Position numbers and translations under genes: made by a program | Shown here: positions 35,201 to 50,700 of the stretch, piece by piece | Layout: every line of letters begins with the position of its first letter | Position numbering within the stretch: position 1 is the stretch's first letter | NCBI RefSeq assembly: GCF_002078875.1 | Contig: NC_034411.1 | Location: forward strand, 35,380,115 to 35,444,114 | Direction of reading: 5' to 3' | Length of the DNA stretch: 64,000 nt | From: Numida meleagris | Taxonomy: Eukaryota; Chordata; Aves; Galliformes; Numididae | The notes under the pieces: model-generated | Told to the model about the DNA's origin: nothing | Databases searched by the model: none | Seen by the model: only the letters and a program-made list of their open reading frames with translations

Positions 35201-38200
35201 CATATGTCCAGAGTGGCCTAGCCAGGAAGGCACAATACCGTGGGAACAAGCAGACTTGATCTTTCTACCAGAAAATGGGATTACAGGGTTTATTATTGTT
35301 AAGTGCTGGTGTGTAAAAGAGAAAGAGAGATTTTTATATTTTACAGTTTCTTGTCTGTTCTTCTCTGGGCTGCTTCTTCTGAATTTTTTTCCCCATTTTT
35401 AATAGAGAAAGTTTTGCTTGATGAAGAAAAGAAATCCTAATACTCTTTATAGAGAATGTGAGTCCAAACAAAGCTGATAATCTGGCTATCAGCTCTTTAA
35501 TATTAACATCACGACTGAGCAAATGTTTAAAACGTTTTCCAGGGCCAACACAAATCTTTGTTAGACCGTGTTCTCTGATCCTTATCCATTGTAGGATTGC
35601 TCCACAATTTTCTTCTCGGGCCTAGTTAGCCATGAGATTCCAGTCTGAATATCCATGAGTTCAAATAAATGTCACCATCTTCAGATCTGACTGAAGACCA
35701 TTTCATGGGCCCTGCAGTACCTTCACAGACTTCCTGTGCTCTGCACTGTTTTTCCCAAAACACCATGGCACTAATTTTTGATAGCTCTGTTTCAAACCAG
35801 TGATCAGACACTGGCCAAATGTGGCTATGCATATAGACAGCAAAGAGGGAAAGCAACGTGCTTGGCAGGTGCAGCGCAGCACCACGCACTGCCTTACGGC
35901 TTCTCTGTAGGGTAATGCTTTCATAGGAGCTATTTAGTGAAAAGGAATAATCGAGCAGCTGCTCTCTAGTGCCGAAGCACAGTAACTGCAGGGTGACTGC
36001 CCACTGGTCGCCGCATTGCACTGTAAGTCAATAAAACTTCCCGTTCTCACTGCACTGCAGCTAAAGGAGCTGGACCAGATTTTCACCAGTAATTGATTCT
36101 GTCTCTTTCTCAAAATATTCTTTTTTTTTTTTTTTAACCTGAGTCTATGTTAATTAATAATTTTTTCTTTTGTAATGGGAGGAGACTAAAAGAAAAACCT
36201 ATCTTAAAAGACTCATGAGAGCTTTCTGTCTGTGTTATTTTACATCTTAATGTAATACCAATTATTCATTTGTTTTTCTTCTATAATCAAGAGACTTTCT
36301 GGAGAGCAAAACAGGAGCATATATTTCCACTTTGGTTTTAAAGAGCTCTTTCTAAAAGCAGAATTCAAGAAAAATCAATTCTTCTCCACAGGAGAAGATG
36401 AATGTAACTTAATTCTGCAGCCCTTAAATCTTGGATGCCTCTGCCAAAAGCAGGGTGTTCTCTGAAGCCATTCCACTGAGCCAGAGAAGGGGCTCTTCTT
36501 CTAATGTGATTTTTTTTAGCATGCCAAGAAGTCACATATCCTGCAAGTTCACTGCATCCCAAACCTGAGTCAAACATTGAGAACTGGAAGCATGTTTCCA
36601 GGCTGGTCTCTATGCTTATGAACTGAATGAAAAACTCTTTCTTTGTGCCCAGGCTGAATAATTAAGATGACAGCAGCACCCCAAAAAGATGAAGAACCTA
36701 CCAATTTTGAATTTTTCCAGATAAAAGCAGAGAGGAAAAGACATGAAGAAACCTATCTCAGAGAGGCAGACAGCCTCCAGGATTTGACCTTTGTACTGAG
36801 GGTCAGAAAAATCTACTTGAGCAAGAAGAGCACCAGGTCCATTGGACTTCCACTCCTACATCTGCAGTCACTCAACGTGATCAAAAATCTTCATTTACTG
36901 TTTTGTTGAGAGCCTGAGATAACTGATGAGAATCCAGAACTTTCCTGACTTCAGCATCCACTGTGTGAAGCAAATCTTATGGAGCTGATCAGTAATAGGA
37001 ACAGGATGAAACACAGATAGGTAACAAGGAGCCTCTCTCACCTGACTCCTCTCTTTGCCAGCTGTCTCCCTTTGATGCATTTGGTGGCATATCAGGCTCT
37101 GTCTTTTCCTAGAATTTCCCATCCTGGTTTCCAGGTGCCTCTAGTCAGTCAATTCTAAGAAAGCCCCCACCATAGTGCTTCCGAGTAACTATTCCCATAA
37201 GTTCAAGTAATTTCCTGTCACTGCATGCATCACACAGGTACAGATACTGTGTCACTGGTACCATACAGGACAGATAAATGCTATTTCAGCTTTTGTGCCT
37301 GTACTTATTTGCTACTTCTCTGTAACACTTTCCAGGGGAACATCAAAAAGAATTGATACATGTCAGCTGTGCTGACCAATGTAATTAAGTGCTCGCATTG
37401 AGAACCTAACATCTTGCTATAGAATGCTAGTTGGTACTTATCTTGGTTTCCAGATTTGTTATGCTCTCAGCCACATACATGGTTATTTATGTCAAAAGGT
37501 GAATCAGTGACCTATAACTGAGCTTTCAAAAATTAATGTAAATGAAGAAGGTAGGCTATTACATTTGACTGTTTCCAGAGCATGAGTTACCTGAACAGTG
37601 ATGAACAACAGCTATTTGATGGGGAATGACCAAGCAGAATTAATTTAAATTAGCTTGAGCTAGCTTTAATAAACTGCAGTAAATAAACAATTTGTGCTGT
37701 GTGATCTCAGCACTGGAATACTTGAAGAGATTGTGCATTAGGTACTTAAATAGTGACATTATTATTGCTACAGCCAGATGCTTATGGGGTTGAACAACAT
37801 CTCTTCTTGATTTCAGGAAGCTGTGAGGAGCCAGGTCCTGTAAACTGGCCATCATCAGCCACATCGCATAATGAAATCCTAGTGCGGCAGGCTGCTCTGC
37901 TTCAGTGCGCTTGGGAGAGGTGAGTGGAAAACGCTTGAAAGAAACCTGCTGCAAGCAGTGAGGGCATTTGCCGTACATGGAATGGAAAGGTAAAAGATAT
38001 AAAACAATTTCTTCAGCCTTGAGACTGAAAGAAGCACTAGCTTTTATTCTGTTTTTATCTTGCACTCCACCATTTTCTTTTAACTCTCCATTGAACCTTA
38101 AGCCCTGGTGTTTCTTTTGCACTTCATCACACCTGGAACTGTCCTAGATGTGCTGGGAGTTGCTTGTCTGTCTGTCGGGTCTGAGAATGAGGGCTGTTGT

Positions 38201-38328
38201 TTTATATGAGGAGATGAGAGTGCAAGGTCAGTCTCCTAGTCTGATTTTCCTTCCACTAGAAGGGCCTCCTTTGCTGCCAGAGAAATACAACTGGGGCAGT
38301 TACATCTATCTCCTGTTTGAGACTAGAA
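32201..38328. other. Intergenic, nothing recognised
   Basis: AT-rich with scattered G+C-richer patches (32580-32670, 33700-33990). A G-run at 34265-34272 and a T-run at 36120-36136. The longest unexplained frame is on the minus strand at 37640-38122 (160 codons); it has no recognisable domain. No splice-site-flanked conserved block was seen. Confidence 0.65.
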
Positions 38329-38765
38329 TCATACAATAGAATCATAGAATCCTTAGAGCTGGAAGGGACCATTAAAGGCCATCTAGTCCAACTCCCCTGT
38401 AATGAACAGGGACATCCACATCTAGATCAGGTTGCCCAGGGCCTGATCCAGCCTCGCCTTGAAAGTCTCCAGGGATGGGGCATCAACCACATCACTGGGC
38501 AACCTGTTCCAGTGCCTCGCCACCCTCACTGTAAAAGACTTTTTCCTTATATCTAACCTAAATCTACCCTCTTCAAGCTTGAAACCATTTTCCCTTGTTC
38601 TATCACCACAGACCCTGCTAAAGAGTCTGTTCCCTTCTTTCCTGCAGCTCCCCGTCAGATACTGAAAGGCAGCTATCAGATCACCTCAGAGCATTTTCTT
38701 CTCTGTGCAGAACAGTCCCAGCTCTTTCAGTCTGTCCTCATAGGAGAGGTGTTCTAAAACTCATA
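38329..38765 (-). mobile_element. CR1 LINE 3' fragment
   Basis: The left end is ACAATAGAATCATAGAATCC, followed by TTAGAGCTGGAAGGGACC, GTCCAACTCCCCTGTAATGA, GGTTGCCCAGGGCCTGATCC and later TGTCCTCATAGGAGAGGTGT. CR1 in minus orientation, 5'-truncated. The first 330 bp or so closely match the CR1 at 54472. Confidence 0.93.
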
Positions 38766-41700
38766 CCAATGGCTTTTGATTCATGCTGCTTACGTTTACG
38801 TCCCAGATGTGCAATGTGACACAAGTAAGCACACCATCTAACTCTGGGTGTTGTGCTCTGATCACCTACAGGGTACTTTATTCTGTCTCATCTGTCTCAT
38901 GAGACCTTAATGAACTTGGAGGAAAAAACGTGACAAAATGTTTTGTAAGAAAGCTACAGGGATTTTTGTTCATAATTCCATAGAAGTTCAGACAGACTAA
39001 AGCTGCTGTTGTAATTTCTACATTTTTCATGCACATTTGAGAAAATGCAGGAAGGATAATGTGATAGTTGATCATCAGGGAATTAAGCTTGAGGCCATAA
39101 GAAATAGCCCATAGGATTTCAGCATTAGTCATGAACTACATACAGTTAATGATATCAAATTAGAGCTCAAACTACAACATGGCTTTTCTCAAATGGCATT
39201 TAAACCACCTCCTGACTCACAGTGCAATATGTAGTAGCTCATTCTAAATTTCAAGTGTCATGCCTCAAGTGAACAACCAAATATAGCAATTCAGGGACAG
39301 ATAATTAATGGTGAGGCTACATAAATGGCTGACATAAAAAAATAACTGGCGTATGTGACTGCAAATGTTGGCTATGCTTTGCCTTTGGACATGCAAGGTA
39401 AGCTGAAATGTACATTAATCTGCTTTGTTTTGTATTCAGTCCTGTTTCCCATTTCCATTGTGAATTTTTGCCAAATTTGTGCAAATAAGAATCAATTTCT
39501 TGAGGACTACAGAACATCTCTCATCTTTAATCCAATTCATTTTTTTAGTGTTATATATAGTTTCTTGCCTTGTTTCATGTAAATTTTTTAATAAAGGGAG
39601 GGATTTGTAGTGAAACATCTAACCACATAACATCTTGCAAGCAAATCCCTGAAATTTGGCAGTGAACTTTGGTGATAATTTGTGATATAAGCTAGGATTT
39701 TAGAACTTTTACAGCTATATTTTCCTGATACTAGGGAAGGAATCAAGACTTCAGCTAGCTGTGGAAAGTAGTTGAGCTTATCAAACACATGTCACATGTG
39801 ACTGGCATCTGGGGATGCAATTAGTTCATTGTACTTTGTGATTGTACATTGCACAAATTTGTGACTTAAAGCTTTTATTCTGTTGGAATCTGGAATACGA
39901 CATCTATTAACTATGCAGTTAAGAGAAGACATGAAATAATGTCTGAAATCATGATTTCAGATACAATACGAAATCGTCATTTTTGACTTTTTTCTCTTTA
40001 GATTGAAAGAACTTGCAGTTTTTCATTTTCCTTTCTTTTTTTTTTTTTTCTTAATCTCTTTAACTCCTGCTCTTCTCTGGAGACTATGATGAGACACAAA
40101 GCTGAAGTACAGAGGGAGTGATCAGAAAGATTTGCCTTATATCACTTTGCTTTTTAGTACAACCCAAGTGTGAACCCAAGGGTTCACACTTCCGCCGTTT
40201 CAGCTGTTCACTCTTCATTGACATTTACACCTTTACAGGGAATATGAGTAATTAGAACTGCTTAATCAACTTGATTATTCTAGACTGTGAATGCCTGCAC
40301 TACACTCTACGAACTCAAACTGATATCCATGTAACCCCATGTCACATTCTCACTGAGCTTTTTCTAAACATTTGCAAGGTTATTCTGGCTATTTGCTGTA
40401 TACAGCCTCTGAGACAACTGCTGTCTTGAGCCCTGGCGCGGACACTTGGCTGTCTCATGCCTCTCGATCATTCCCAGCAGAAAAAGATGGAAAGCCTCAG
40501 AAGAGAGCAGATGCTCAGGTTTTCTGTTCTTCTTGCCAACTACTTCTACTTTTTGGCAGCTATTACTTCTACAAAGTTTTCTGTCTCAACTCTGTACAAG
40601 TAACTCTTCTGCTTACCTTCTAAATATGACCAGATGGCAAAGTAATGTCCTATTGCTTTGGGGAAGAAAAAACAGATCGGACCAGATTCTTTAATACGTG
40701 TATATTGGTAGAAGTGTTTCTACACTTAGATATTTTTGCAACGCAAATATATCTAGAATTCAAATGTTAATTGCAACTAAAATGAAGGAGTCAGCAGACC
40801 GTGGTGGCAGCTGGCAAGTTTCCATTCCCTCTACAATGTGTATCTCACTGGCAGTGCCCTTCATTTCTAGCCAGAGAGATCAAAAAGCCAGGGCACGTCT
40901 TACACTAAAACACTACTTATGCCATGGAATGAGCACATGGAGGCTCCAAAATAGCATATGACTGAGGAAAATAGAAAACAAAACAAACTACAAAAGACCG
41001 TGGAGGCTCCATGCTTCTGGGCTGATACTCATTTCATACTCTGTCTCCCTGTCTCTATTAGGAAAGTTATACCCATTCACCTTCAAATCCTCCAGCATGT
41101 GATATCCAGCTGTGTGGCAGATGGCTGAACTGTGCTTTGTCCTATATACATCTGCAAGGAATTATTTAGAAATATTAAACCTGATACAGCAAGTCACTCA
41201 GTCCAGTTTTGCAACCGGATTGTACTGGGCTTTTAGAAACTGTAAAATTGCCTTGCTTCACTCAGAGCACAACTCTTAAACAGCAGCTTCAATGGCCCTT
41301 AAATCCAAGATTTTTTTTTTTTATGTAGCAATGTGCAGCAAAACTCAAGTGCTCAGCCACTTACACACCTTGTAGGATGATGCCCTACCTGCAACAGTCC
41401 TGGGGAAAAGGGACAGAAACATCCTTTGGGACTGTAGCTAATATGTGATAGTAGGTACTGGATTGAAGGAGAAGCACTGCCATATGCAACACAGAAAGCT
41501 CCTTGCGTTACTGTTCCTCCTTAAAGTAGGAGGAACAGGAGGAAGAGGAGAGCAAGCTAAACCAAAAGGGAAGTAAAAGAAGAGGAACCATGATAGTAAG
41601 GAGCTCTATCTGCTTCTTCCCAGCAGTAAGCTCTCCCTGCTCTGCTTGACTTTGAGTTGTGTGGGCAAAAGAATTAGAAAGATAATAATTTTCCAGGTTT

Positions 41701-44700
41701 CTTGTGTCTGTTGGGTGCCTACAGTCTCTGCCCTCTGGATTGCTGCCAATCAGAAAAGGCAAAGTATCCCTCATGGATGCTCTAATTCTGCGTGATACGG
41801 GGGACGCTGGGGATCCAAACAGTGTAACATCTTTACTCATTCTCACTGATGCAGTTGCTCTGGCTCATTCTGGAGACTATTACAATTATTACCTTTTCTG
41901 TGCTATCAGGAAGCTATCAGAAACATGAAAATGGCTCCAAACTTCCCTATTAAACTCATCTGAACTCAGCAGGAGCTTCGCTCTTCTTTCTGTACAGCAC
42001 TGGCAATTTCATAGTTTTGGGTAGGTGAAGCCATGGGGGCAACCTGAGAGGGGTCTGAGTAACCTCCTAGGCACCCAGGGTGCCCTTGATGTCTTGAGGA
42101 TTTTTTGCTCTTGATACTGGAAGAAGTGAATTTTTATGGGCCTGGCTGTAAAGTGGTGTATCCTGTGACTGAAGCAGGCAACTAATGAGAGACTGAATCA
42201 ATACAATGCCTTTTTAGGCCTCCAGGTCATCCTTGGCAAGGGAATACTCTGTGTAGACCATGGTTATCTTTCTGTATCTTCAGTACTAAATGCCTTCTGT
42301 TCAGAAGCTTGAACTCAGAAGATAAAAATATTTCTTCTGCTTTTTGGACATTCTACCTATAAAAGCTTGCGCAAGAGCAGATTTGCTTCTGATCTACTGC
42401 TTGTATAGCCACACACTTGGAATTGTGTCACCTGTCATTCCAAACAGCATCCCACACCTTTATCTTTTTGAAGTTTGATAGTACTGAGTGTGAAATGGTT
42501 GCAAAAGGCAGCAGATGAACCAGACTAATCTGACCCATGAAGTTTGTAATAGAGACTCATCAATTTATCGGGACAATTTTTGGAAGCTAAATACACTGGG
42601 GTTTTTTTAGAATTACTTGGAGATTTGCAAAATGGATCTGATTGTACTGGCTGCATGACTAGAAGAACAATGGATTTACAGGGATGAGATGGTTTAGCGT
42701 AAGTGAGGCTAAATTTTGATTGTGGGGAAAGCTAGTATACTGCATAGAGCTGACAAGTGCATTACCCCCTGGAATCAATACACTCAGTCTGCCGACTATT
42801 TGGGATTGGCCTAACTTTTGTACCAGAAATCAATAACCAAGACTTCTAGGGAACTGCGTCTAGGAAAAACAAAATGTAAACTAAAGAAACAGAAGTAGCT
42901 ATGTAATGGTGCAGTTAAATTTTCAAAGATGACAAGGATAAGATATGTTCTTGTAATGGCTAAACATGAATGCGTGTTGTGAACTGGAGAACTGGAGCCT
43001 TTGAAAATATTTCATGTTGAATGCTAAAATCGGAAGTTGCCAAACTCATTACTCACATTTAAAAACGGTGCCAATCAAAATAGTTAAAATGGTCTCTGCT
43101 GTTCATATCTCAGCTCTAGAATACGAACATCAGTCCAAATGAATGAATTTATTCTTTAGACAAAAAAAAAAAAAAAAAGAATAGCATCTAGAATGACTGC
43201 TGCATGTTGTGACAGTGACCGCTTCTATTACTGGAGCTGACCCTACATTTTCCTCCCTTAACTCCCTTGACTGATCTGTTTCTCCTGGATGCCCTCACAT
43301 ACTTTCCAGCTTAACACCTCTTCTGATCCTTTTCTAGTTTGGTAGCAACTGAGTAATTTCAATGAAAAAAAAGTTTTAATAATGCTTTCTTCTACTTATT
43401 AAATGGTTGAGAACAGCTGATTCTTTTTCATGACTTTATTTGTATCTAAGTGTATCTTGTGAATGACCTGGCTAAAAGCAGGCTTTCTGGCTTTTGTCAC
43501 CCCAGCTCTGACATGTTAGTTCTCTTGTATGCTGCATGTTTTCTCCCTGTCTTGAGTTGACCATTAGAAAGCTCAGTTCAAGACTTCTTGCAAGTAATTT
43601 GATTTTATTTACTCAAAGCCTTTTGTTAGCTTCAGGTATGATTACAATGCAGATGATGATACTGCTCTGCTGAATGATAACCTCTTCCTAATACATACAT
43701 TAAGTAGATTTTTTTCAGAACAAAATCTCCAGTATAGCTTTTTGAATACTTCAGAGTTTTTGGATCACTATAAAGAAGGATTTTCTAAGAACATTGTTAG
43801 TAAACATAATCCGAAATGCTGGAAATGAGAATTTCTACAAAGTACTCCATTGTGGGCTAAGCATTGGTTCAAAACAAATGCAAGCACAAGTTTTTATGGA
43901 AACTCATGATTCCAGAGTCCAGAGTGTGTTTTCCTGCACTACAAAGAGAAAACCTGAAAATACAAATCTCTTCCAAAGTGAAGTGAATTCCTGTAGCAAG
44001 TCAGTGATTTCTATTCTCAGATAAAATGGAGGAAATCATCAGTTTGGTTTTCAGGCTCATCTGCATCGTCACTAGATGGCACATTGGTTTAAAGTTTCAG
44101 AACCATCACTGTGGTGTTGATCACAGTTACAGCAGCTGCATGGACGAGTTACAAGCTGTATATGGGAAACAGCCAGGACATCACTATGTATGTAACTGCC
44201 CTCGGTATGTGTGTGTGCATACGGTAGAACAATTGTGAAGATGAATTTGTGAGACTGTTGTTCTGTGTATAACGGTTATGTTAGATAGGGATGGCTGATG
44301 TATAGGTACTAACATCCAAGATAGATGTGGGAGAGAAAGGCTGAAGGTGCCTGTCTGGCTGCCAGCTTTACAGACTGGTCTGCTTTGTACTTGCAGTGGC
44401 TGAAAGTCGCGTTTGGCTGTATGCTTCAGCGCCTCTTCAAAGCAGCTTTTGTTATGCAGGAGCTCATAATTAACAGGAAGATCTTAGGAACTCTACCTGT
44501 AAATGAGTAAAATAAGTGGTAATGTGGGGGACGAATAATGATTTTTGTATAACTCTGCAGAGAGAGGTGTAGGCTGCCTCCAGAATCTCAACCACGTTTT
44601 TTCAGATGGTATTTTAGATGCCTGTTCTGAAAATGTTGAAAAGGGCAAGACAGAAGCACACTGCATTACATGTTGTCTTTATTTTATGCCAGAAATTTGT

Positions 44701-47700
44701 ATTATATCCTTAACCACTGCCCTTTTCTCTCTGCTGTTCTTCCCATTTGTTCTTTATGAAGAATCCGTTTGCCAGCATCAAGAAGCTTGTTGCAGCTTAG
44801 TGAAATGGGTAGCTTGATCATGACTTTTGGCAATGCATGTACAGGTCTGTTTTCTCATTTGTGAGAAGCACTTTCAAGAGTGCAGTCACCTTCTTTTCCA
44901 AAAATTGTATGCCTTTCTGGGGTATGTAAATGCAGAGATTCCTTTGCATGGTATTTTGTTTGCTTGTTTTGTTGTTTAAAACTGTTTATATGTTTTCTGC
45001 TGTGCTTCACACCATGAGGGTGATATTCATATATGGAGAAAAAAGTATGCTTTGGGGATTTGGGACTGTGGGCAGATCTCATTACCAGAAACAATTTCAA
45101 GTTCTGGATTCTGAAAAACAAAGAAGGCTAATGAATAGTAAGAGCATGGGACTGAGATCTATCTCAGGTCAAGGTGCTATTGCTTTTATTTATTTCAGTA
45201 GCTTTCATTTTACTCTGACTTTTACCCTAACTCTTCCCAGATCACAAGATAAAGCAATGTAGGTTGGAGAACTTACAAAAATACAGTAATAATTTCCAGC
45301 TTTGGTAAGGCTGTCCTGTAAAGAACCAGGAAATCCATGGGAGAATAAGTGCATCAGGTGCATTTTTAGTTCTACTGCGTAGTATAACTGATCCTGAATT
45401 TTAGATTAATAAAATGGCTTTCTATTCCTCTCCTCACATTACTTTTTTCCTTTATGTATTATTATGCATTAAATATTTTGTCCTGGGATTAGATCTTAGG
45501 TCAGTTCAGACGTTCATCTGTTCCTTTCTCAAGAGTCTGAGAAATAGCACACTTATTATTATTTTCTTCTGATTACTTGTAGATAATAGATATTCTTAAT
45601 GACAATCCACATATAACTAAAATCCACACTTTCACCAGTAAAGAAAAGTCAGAAAAGACAAAGAGAACATACAAGCAAACCAAAAGCATAGTGAAGACAC
45701 TGAGGCTAAGGGATTGGGGTTTTTCTGAAGATACTTAAAATACTGTATATTTGAACACCAATAAATGATAAATAATGTTAGATCACATCTTTTCCATAAC
45801 TGTTATTTGGGAATTAGATATTGAATATATCAATAGTTTCACTCCAGTGTCCTTTCATTCCTGAAGAGTTAATGGAAAAAATATTGATTGGTAGTTCAAG
45901 CCAGACAAATTAACTTTGCTGAGTAGTAGTGTGCAGTGTAACCACTCAGGAGGCAGTGTTTCACTGGTATAGATATTCCTGTTACAGGTAACCTAGCCAC
46001 AGCAATATCTTTGACAAAATATGTTGCACTACAATGTAGGCAAAGTTGACAAGATACGTAATTTAAATTGTAAGCTGTGGAATGGTTTATTACGTGCATT
46101 CCTCGATGCTGGATTTTGTATAAACTAAGAGCTCTGGGAACAAACTTAGATTTCTTCCATTTTGAAAATGATTTTCTAAAATCCTAGCATCGGTCATGTC
46201 TCCCAGATTATTGGCAGCTTCCCTTCTGTATCTATGAAAATGACCTTCAGCGTCTCACGATCACAACAATGAACTCTAATATGTTAGCTGAGGTTTACAG
46301 GAGTAAGAAAGTGAAATAGTGTCAGGTCTTGCATGTTCTTCAGTTGCATCACCTTCTTTCTTGCAGGCTTTTATGGGGTAAAACTATACTGAAGTCATGT
46401 GAAATTTAATTTCCTGCTCTCTGTTTTCTTGGGAAAAACACAGCAAGATTCTGTATCAGAAAATATACCCTATTTAACTGTCATATCTACAGATTAGGGA
46501 TCTGCACCCTAAGTTTTTTTTTGTCTTCTAGAAATGCCTAGTGTCTGAACTGTCATGCACAGAAAAAAAGGAAATATTTCAGCATTGGTTCACGAGGAGG
46601 CCAGCTGCTTGTCAGCATAAGAAAAAAATCCTCCTAGGTGAAGCCTGATTTCAGTTTAACAATATACCAAGGTTATCAGTTGTTTCTCTTTTGAGTAAAG
46701 CATCTTCTTCATAATATGATATGCGTTATGTGACATTTTAGGTGACAGTAGATTTAGAAACACAACTGCTCAGCCAAATTTTGTCTGCTGATGTTTGGCT
46801 AGAACATTAATTTTATCTTTGCTTTCAGCTGTTTACTACCAGTCATTTATCAAAGTTAATGACTTATTTCCTGAGGGTTAAAGCTTGAATGCATTCTTCT
46901 AAAACTAAAAAATATTTGTTTTCAAGTATATTGCACTGCCATGCAACATAGGAGTACGATATTTGTTTGCTCTATTATAAGGGTACTGCTGATCTATGTC
47001 TAATTCACGTAGTCCAGATGTCAGTGTTAAGATCTGTCGCTCATCTATATAGCTGCTAAATACATTTTAATGGATAAAACACCTGGTTTTTGGATAGTAA
47101 GTGTTTTTAAAAATGTTAGTTACATTTTCATCCCAGAGCATGATGAGTGTGAGCAGAAGTATCGTACTGTCAGTAAGATTCATTCCACCAGGGAAAATTA
47201 GTAGTAGGTCATATATTTGCATTAGGAAATGTAATTTGTGTTTCATCACTACAGTGCCAGGCATCAGATCTCCCTCTTGCTACTCCAAATCCTCTGAGCA
47301 CCCATTTACTAGCAAATATCACTATCCATAAAGTATTCATGCTTCACAACAACATTAATTCTTTAATTCTGACCAACAAATACAGCTAAAGAATCAGTTG
47401 AAGGCATCCTTGCCCAGTGACTAGTGTAAGCTTTAAGTCACGGTATATACACTGTGCTATTTGGTGACACCATGGCTACCTTTCAAGTGCTTAACAAGGC
47501 AGTTTGGACCAGGAGAGTGAGGTGGAGGGATTATTATACTATTGCCATGCTGCCTCATAGATGGTCATGTTCTAGCCCACTTGCAGGCTCTGTGTGCTCT
47601 ATGATGCAGCAGTACTCCACCTTCTTTCTACTGACAGAAATACAGCCCCCAGTGCTTCTGGAAGAATTTACCTGACTATCTTTCCACTATGATAATCTAA

Positions 47701-50700
47701 AAATATAATGAAAAACAGTTTTAAGATTTGCTCTCATTCCATAGACCTGCAAAACAAAACTGAATTTGCAGCATGTGTCAAAGCTTGTCACTGACTTACT
47801 CAACAAGGAGTAAACAAGGAACTTCAAAGATGAGCAGGAATATCTTTAAATAATGGAATGGTGGATGAAGTAAACAGTTACTGATTAAATATCTAGGTTG
47901 TTAACAAAGGAAAGTGCTTGAATTTGTCATTCCCTTTATGTCTGTGAGACTTTAAAACAGTTGCAATGCTTTACTAAATATGGAAGCAGTGCTGCTGAGG
48001 ATCTGTTCTGATTAGAGATCCTATTAACAGCAGGAGGTGCAAAGCAACCTGTGCTGTTTCTGTTGTTGCTGTTTTATGGGGGTGTGGTTCTATTGAAGTT
48101 TTACCCTGCTTTGGCTCTGAAGCATCAAGTTACCATCACAAATACAAATTAGGGGTCTAGGCACACCAAAGTACCTCAATGCATTAAAGCTTATATTGTA
48201 CATACTGACAACAGACTGGAGTGTATGATGGAGAGATGACCTTCACTTACCTAGAGTGAACTTGATCTAATTTTACTTCATGGAATTGTTGATAAAATGA
48301 GGTTCACCAAATCAGAATGGAACTTGATTTTTTTACCACAAAGAGAGCAATAAATATTTACAATAAAATACAAGCTGCAGTTCTATTTAAAATAGATAAT
48401 CTCTCACAGCATGCACTGCTTCACTCCCATGAAAATAAGACTGAAAAGACCTGGGGGATGCTATAGTTACTTCTCTACAGAGTTCATATGTAAGGTTTAA
48501 TGAGGTTATTTTTTCCTCCTCAAAGTCAATTCTTGCAGGCACAGCCTGGATTCCATCTAAAATATGCCAATAACATAGCAATGATGTTGCAGGCTCAGTC
48601 CTGAGTTTTTTTCCCCAAGTCCATATCAATTTCTTCCTTCTGACCTCTTTACATGCCCAGTTTGCAACAAGATCATCGTGAAAATGCAAGGAGCAGCCTT
48701 GAGTACAAATGTGTCCTGCCTAGCCCTATTATTCCTACGCTCCTTGATCTGTGTCTGCTGTCTCTGTTGTCTATTACTTACTGGAAGATGGACTACGTTT
48801 TATGTAGCCTTAATCAGCATTTAGCTCCACCTTTTTTCCTCATTGTACCAGCAGAAACCTAATGATTCCTAATGGCTGGCTAACATCTGTTACATACAGG
48901 AAGTTAAGGATGTGTTCTTATGCAGCTAATTGCACACAGAGGAATACTTTTATTTTAGTGACTAGACAGAGAGAATAGGCCAAGCACCATGGTTTTGTCT
49001 TCAATAATAGAACTACTCATCTTCATAGTACAATCTCACTTTGCTAGGTATTTATCGGTTTTGGTAGCAGTGCCAAGTGAGCTATCATGAAAGAAAGAAC
49101 ACTAACCAGAATTCCAGGAGAACCTTCTATTTGTGCAATTTGAAAATGTGATTGACACTGCTTTCAGCAACTGCTATTGGGTAACCACTCCCAATTGGAC
49201 TGGGATCAGTTAAGGTTATTACATTTAGTGTTTGGATTGTATTTTTTCTCAGTTACTTTCATCATGGGAAGTGGCCACCTCGGGGTGGGTGATGCTGGAA
49301 ACTGAGGGTGAGGAAAGAGATTCAGGATAATTAAGCCAATCGTGGCTCATAAATCACAAGCTGTTCCTTAAAAGTGAACTCAGTGCTGATCTGACAGGAA
49401 ATGCACTCTTCCTACAGAGCAAGACATGAAAATGGCCATAATTGCTGGCAGGATGAAGCTATATCACTTGAACTTCAGGGAGATATTAGCATTTCAGATG
49501 TTTGAATGCAGCCACGGTGGCAAAATGAGGGGAAGAGAAGAAGGCTAAGTGCTTGACACTGAGTTTGCACCATGCTAGGTAAAAGCAAGAAGGGACACAG
49601 ACTTCTCCATTTTTGATTTGCAGGTTGAACCTCACTGTTGATTGAAGTGCATTAACTTGTTTTTAGTATTATTGTAAGCTTCTTTCCCTTGCCTTGTTAC
49701 CATGTTCAAGAACTTTTTCTCAGTGTTTTAACTGCAAGAAAAAGAAAGCCACTGATCTGCATAAAGGTTTTGTTGAAATGTGGACAAACATATACAAAAG
49801 CTCAAGCAATTTACATGAACCAGTTAAACAGCACCCCATGTCCTTAATGAGCAAGCACAGGGATACAATTAACTGATATTTTATTTGTTAAATGAATTGA
49901 CCTTTATCCAATGCAATCTATAAAATTAATTTGGCACACTGTAATCCTTGCAGATTGAGAGTCCATTCACACCAGGAGTCTGAAAAAAAAAAAAGCACAA
50001 CAGGCACTTCAATAACCTATAACCTATTAAAACATGCCCAAAGGTATTTCACAATCCACAAAACTGTACCAGCATTTGCAATTGATTACACATTACAACC
50101 ACCGTGTATGGCATAGATATTGACTTGTATACCATCTTAATTTCCCTTGACCTGAGTCCCATGTTGCTTAGGAGAGGGCACTTTTCATTTGTGTGAAATG
50201 GTGAAAGATTCTTTCAACAACAGAAAAATTAACTTCCAAAATGCTTCTCTCTAGTTTTGTAGATGTTGTGTCCTGGTGTGAACTTTGCAGTCCCATGCAA
50301 CGTTGGTAACATTTGCGTCTATGCGCTTCTGAATCAAGTGCTGCTTTTCCTTCAGCTTCCTGAACAGGCACAGCCACACCAATTGTTGAAAGCATATTTG
50401 AATTTCTTTGCAGTGATGTGGTTTGTAAGCAGGGTTTACCCATCAGTGGAGAAAGAAAAGACAGAACCCCTCAAAATACAAGTTGTCAAAAGCATCCTCA
50501 TGATTGCTTCATCACTGGCAAAATCAAAGAATATGAATGTCAGATATTCTGAGATTCCTGTGCTACGATTTGTAACTGCTTTGCAGGGAAGTGCATGCTG
50601 TTTCCCAAATCTGTGATACAGTACCCTTCTTAATATGTCTCTTTGCTTTTGTATGAGTGCAATCTATATGCATCAGAGTTCTGGTGCTACTGTTGGAAAT

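Noticed and set aside
37640..38122. 160-codon minus-strand frame, the longest in the intergenic part
   Set aside because: No recognisable domain and no splice or promoter context seen; plausible by chance in 35 kb.
50263..50616. 117-codon + strand frame
   Set aside because: No family recognised, no coding-like partner exons; kept only as an unsupported frame.
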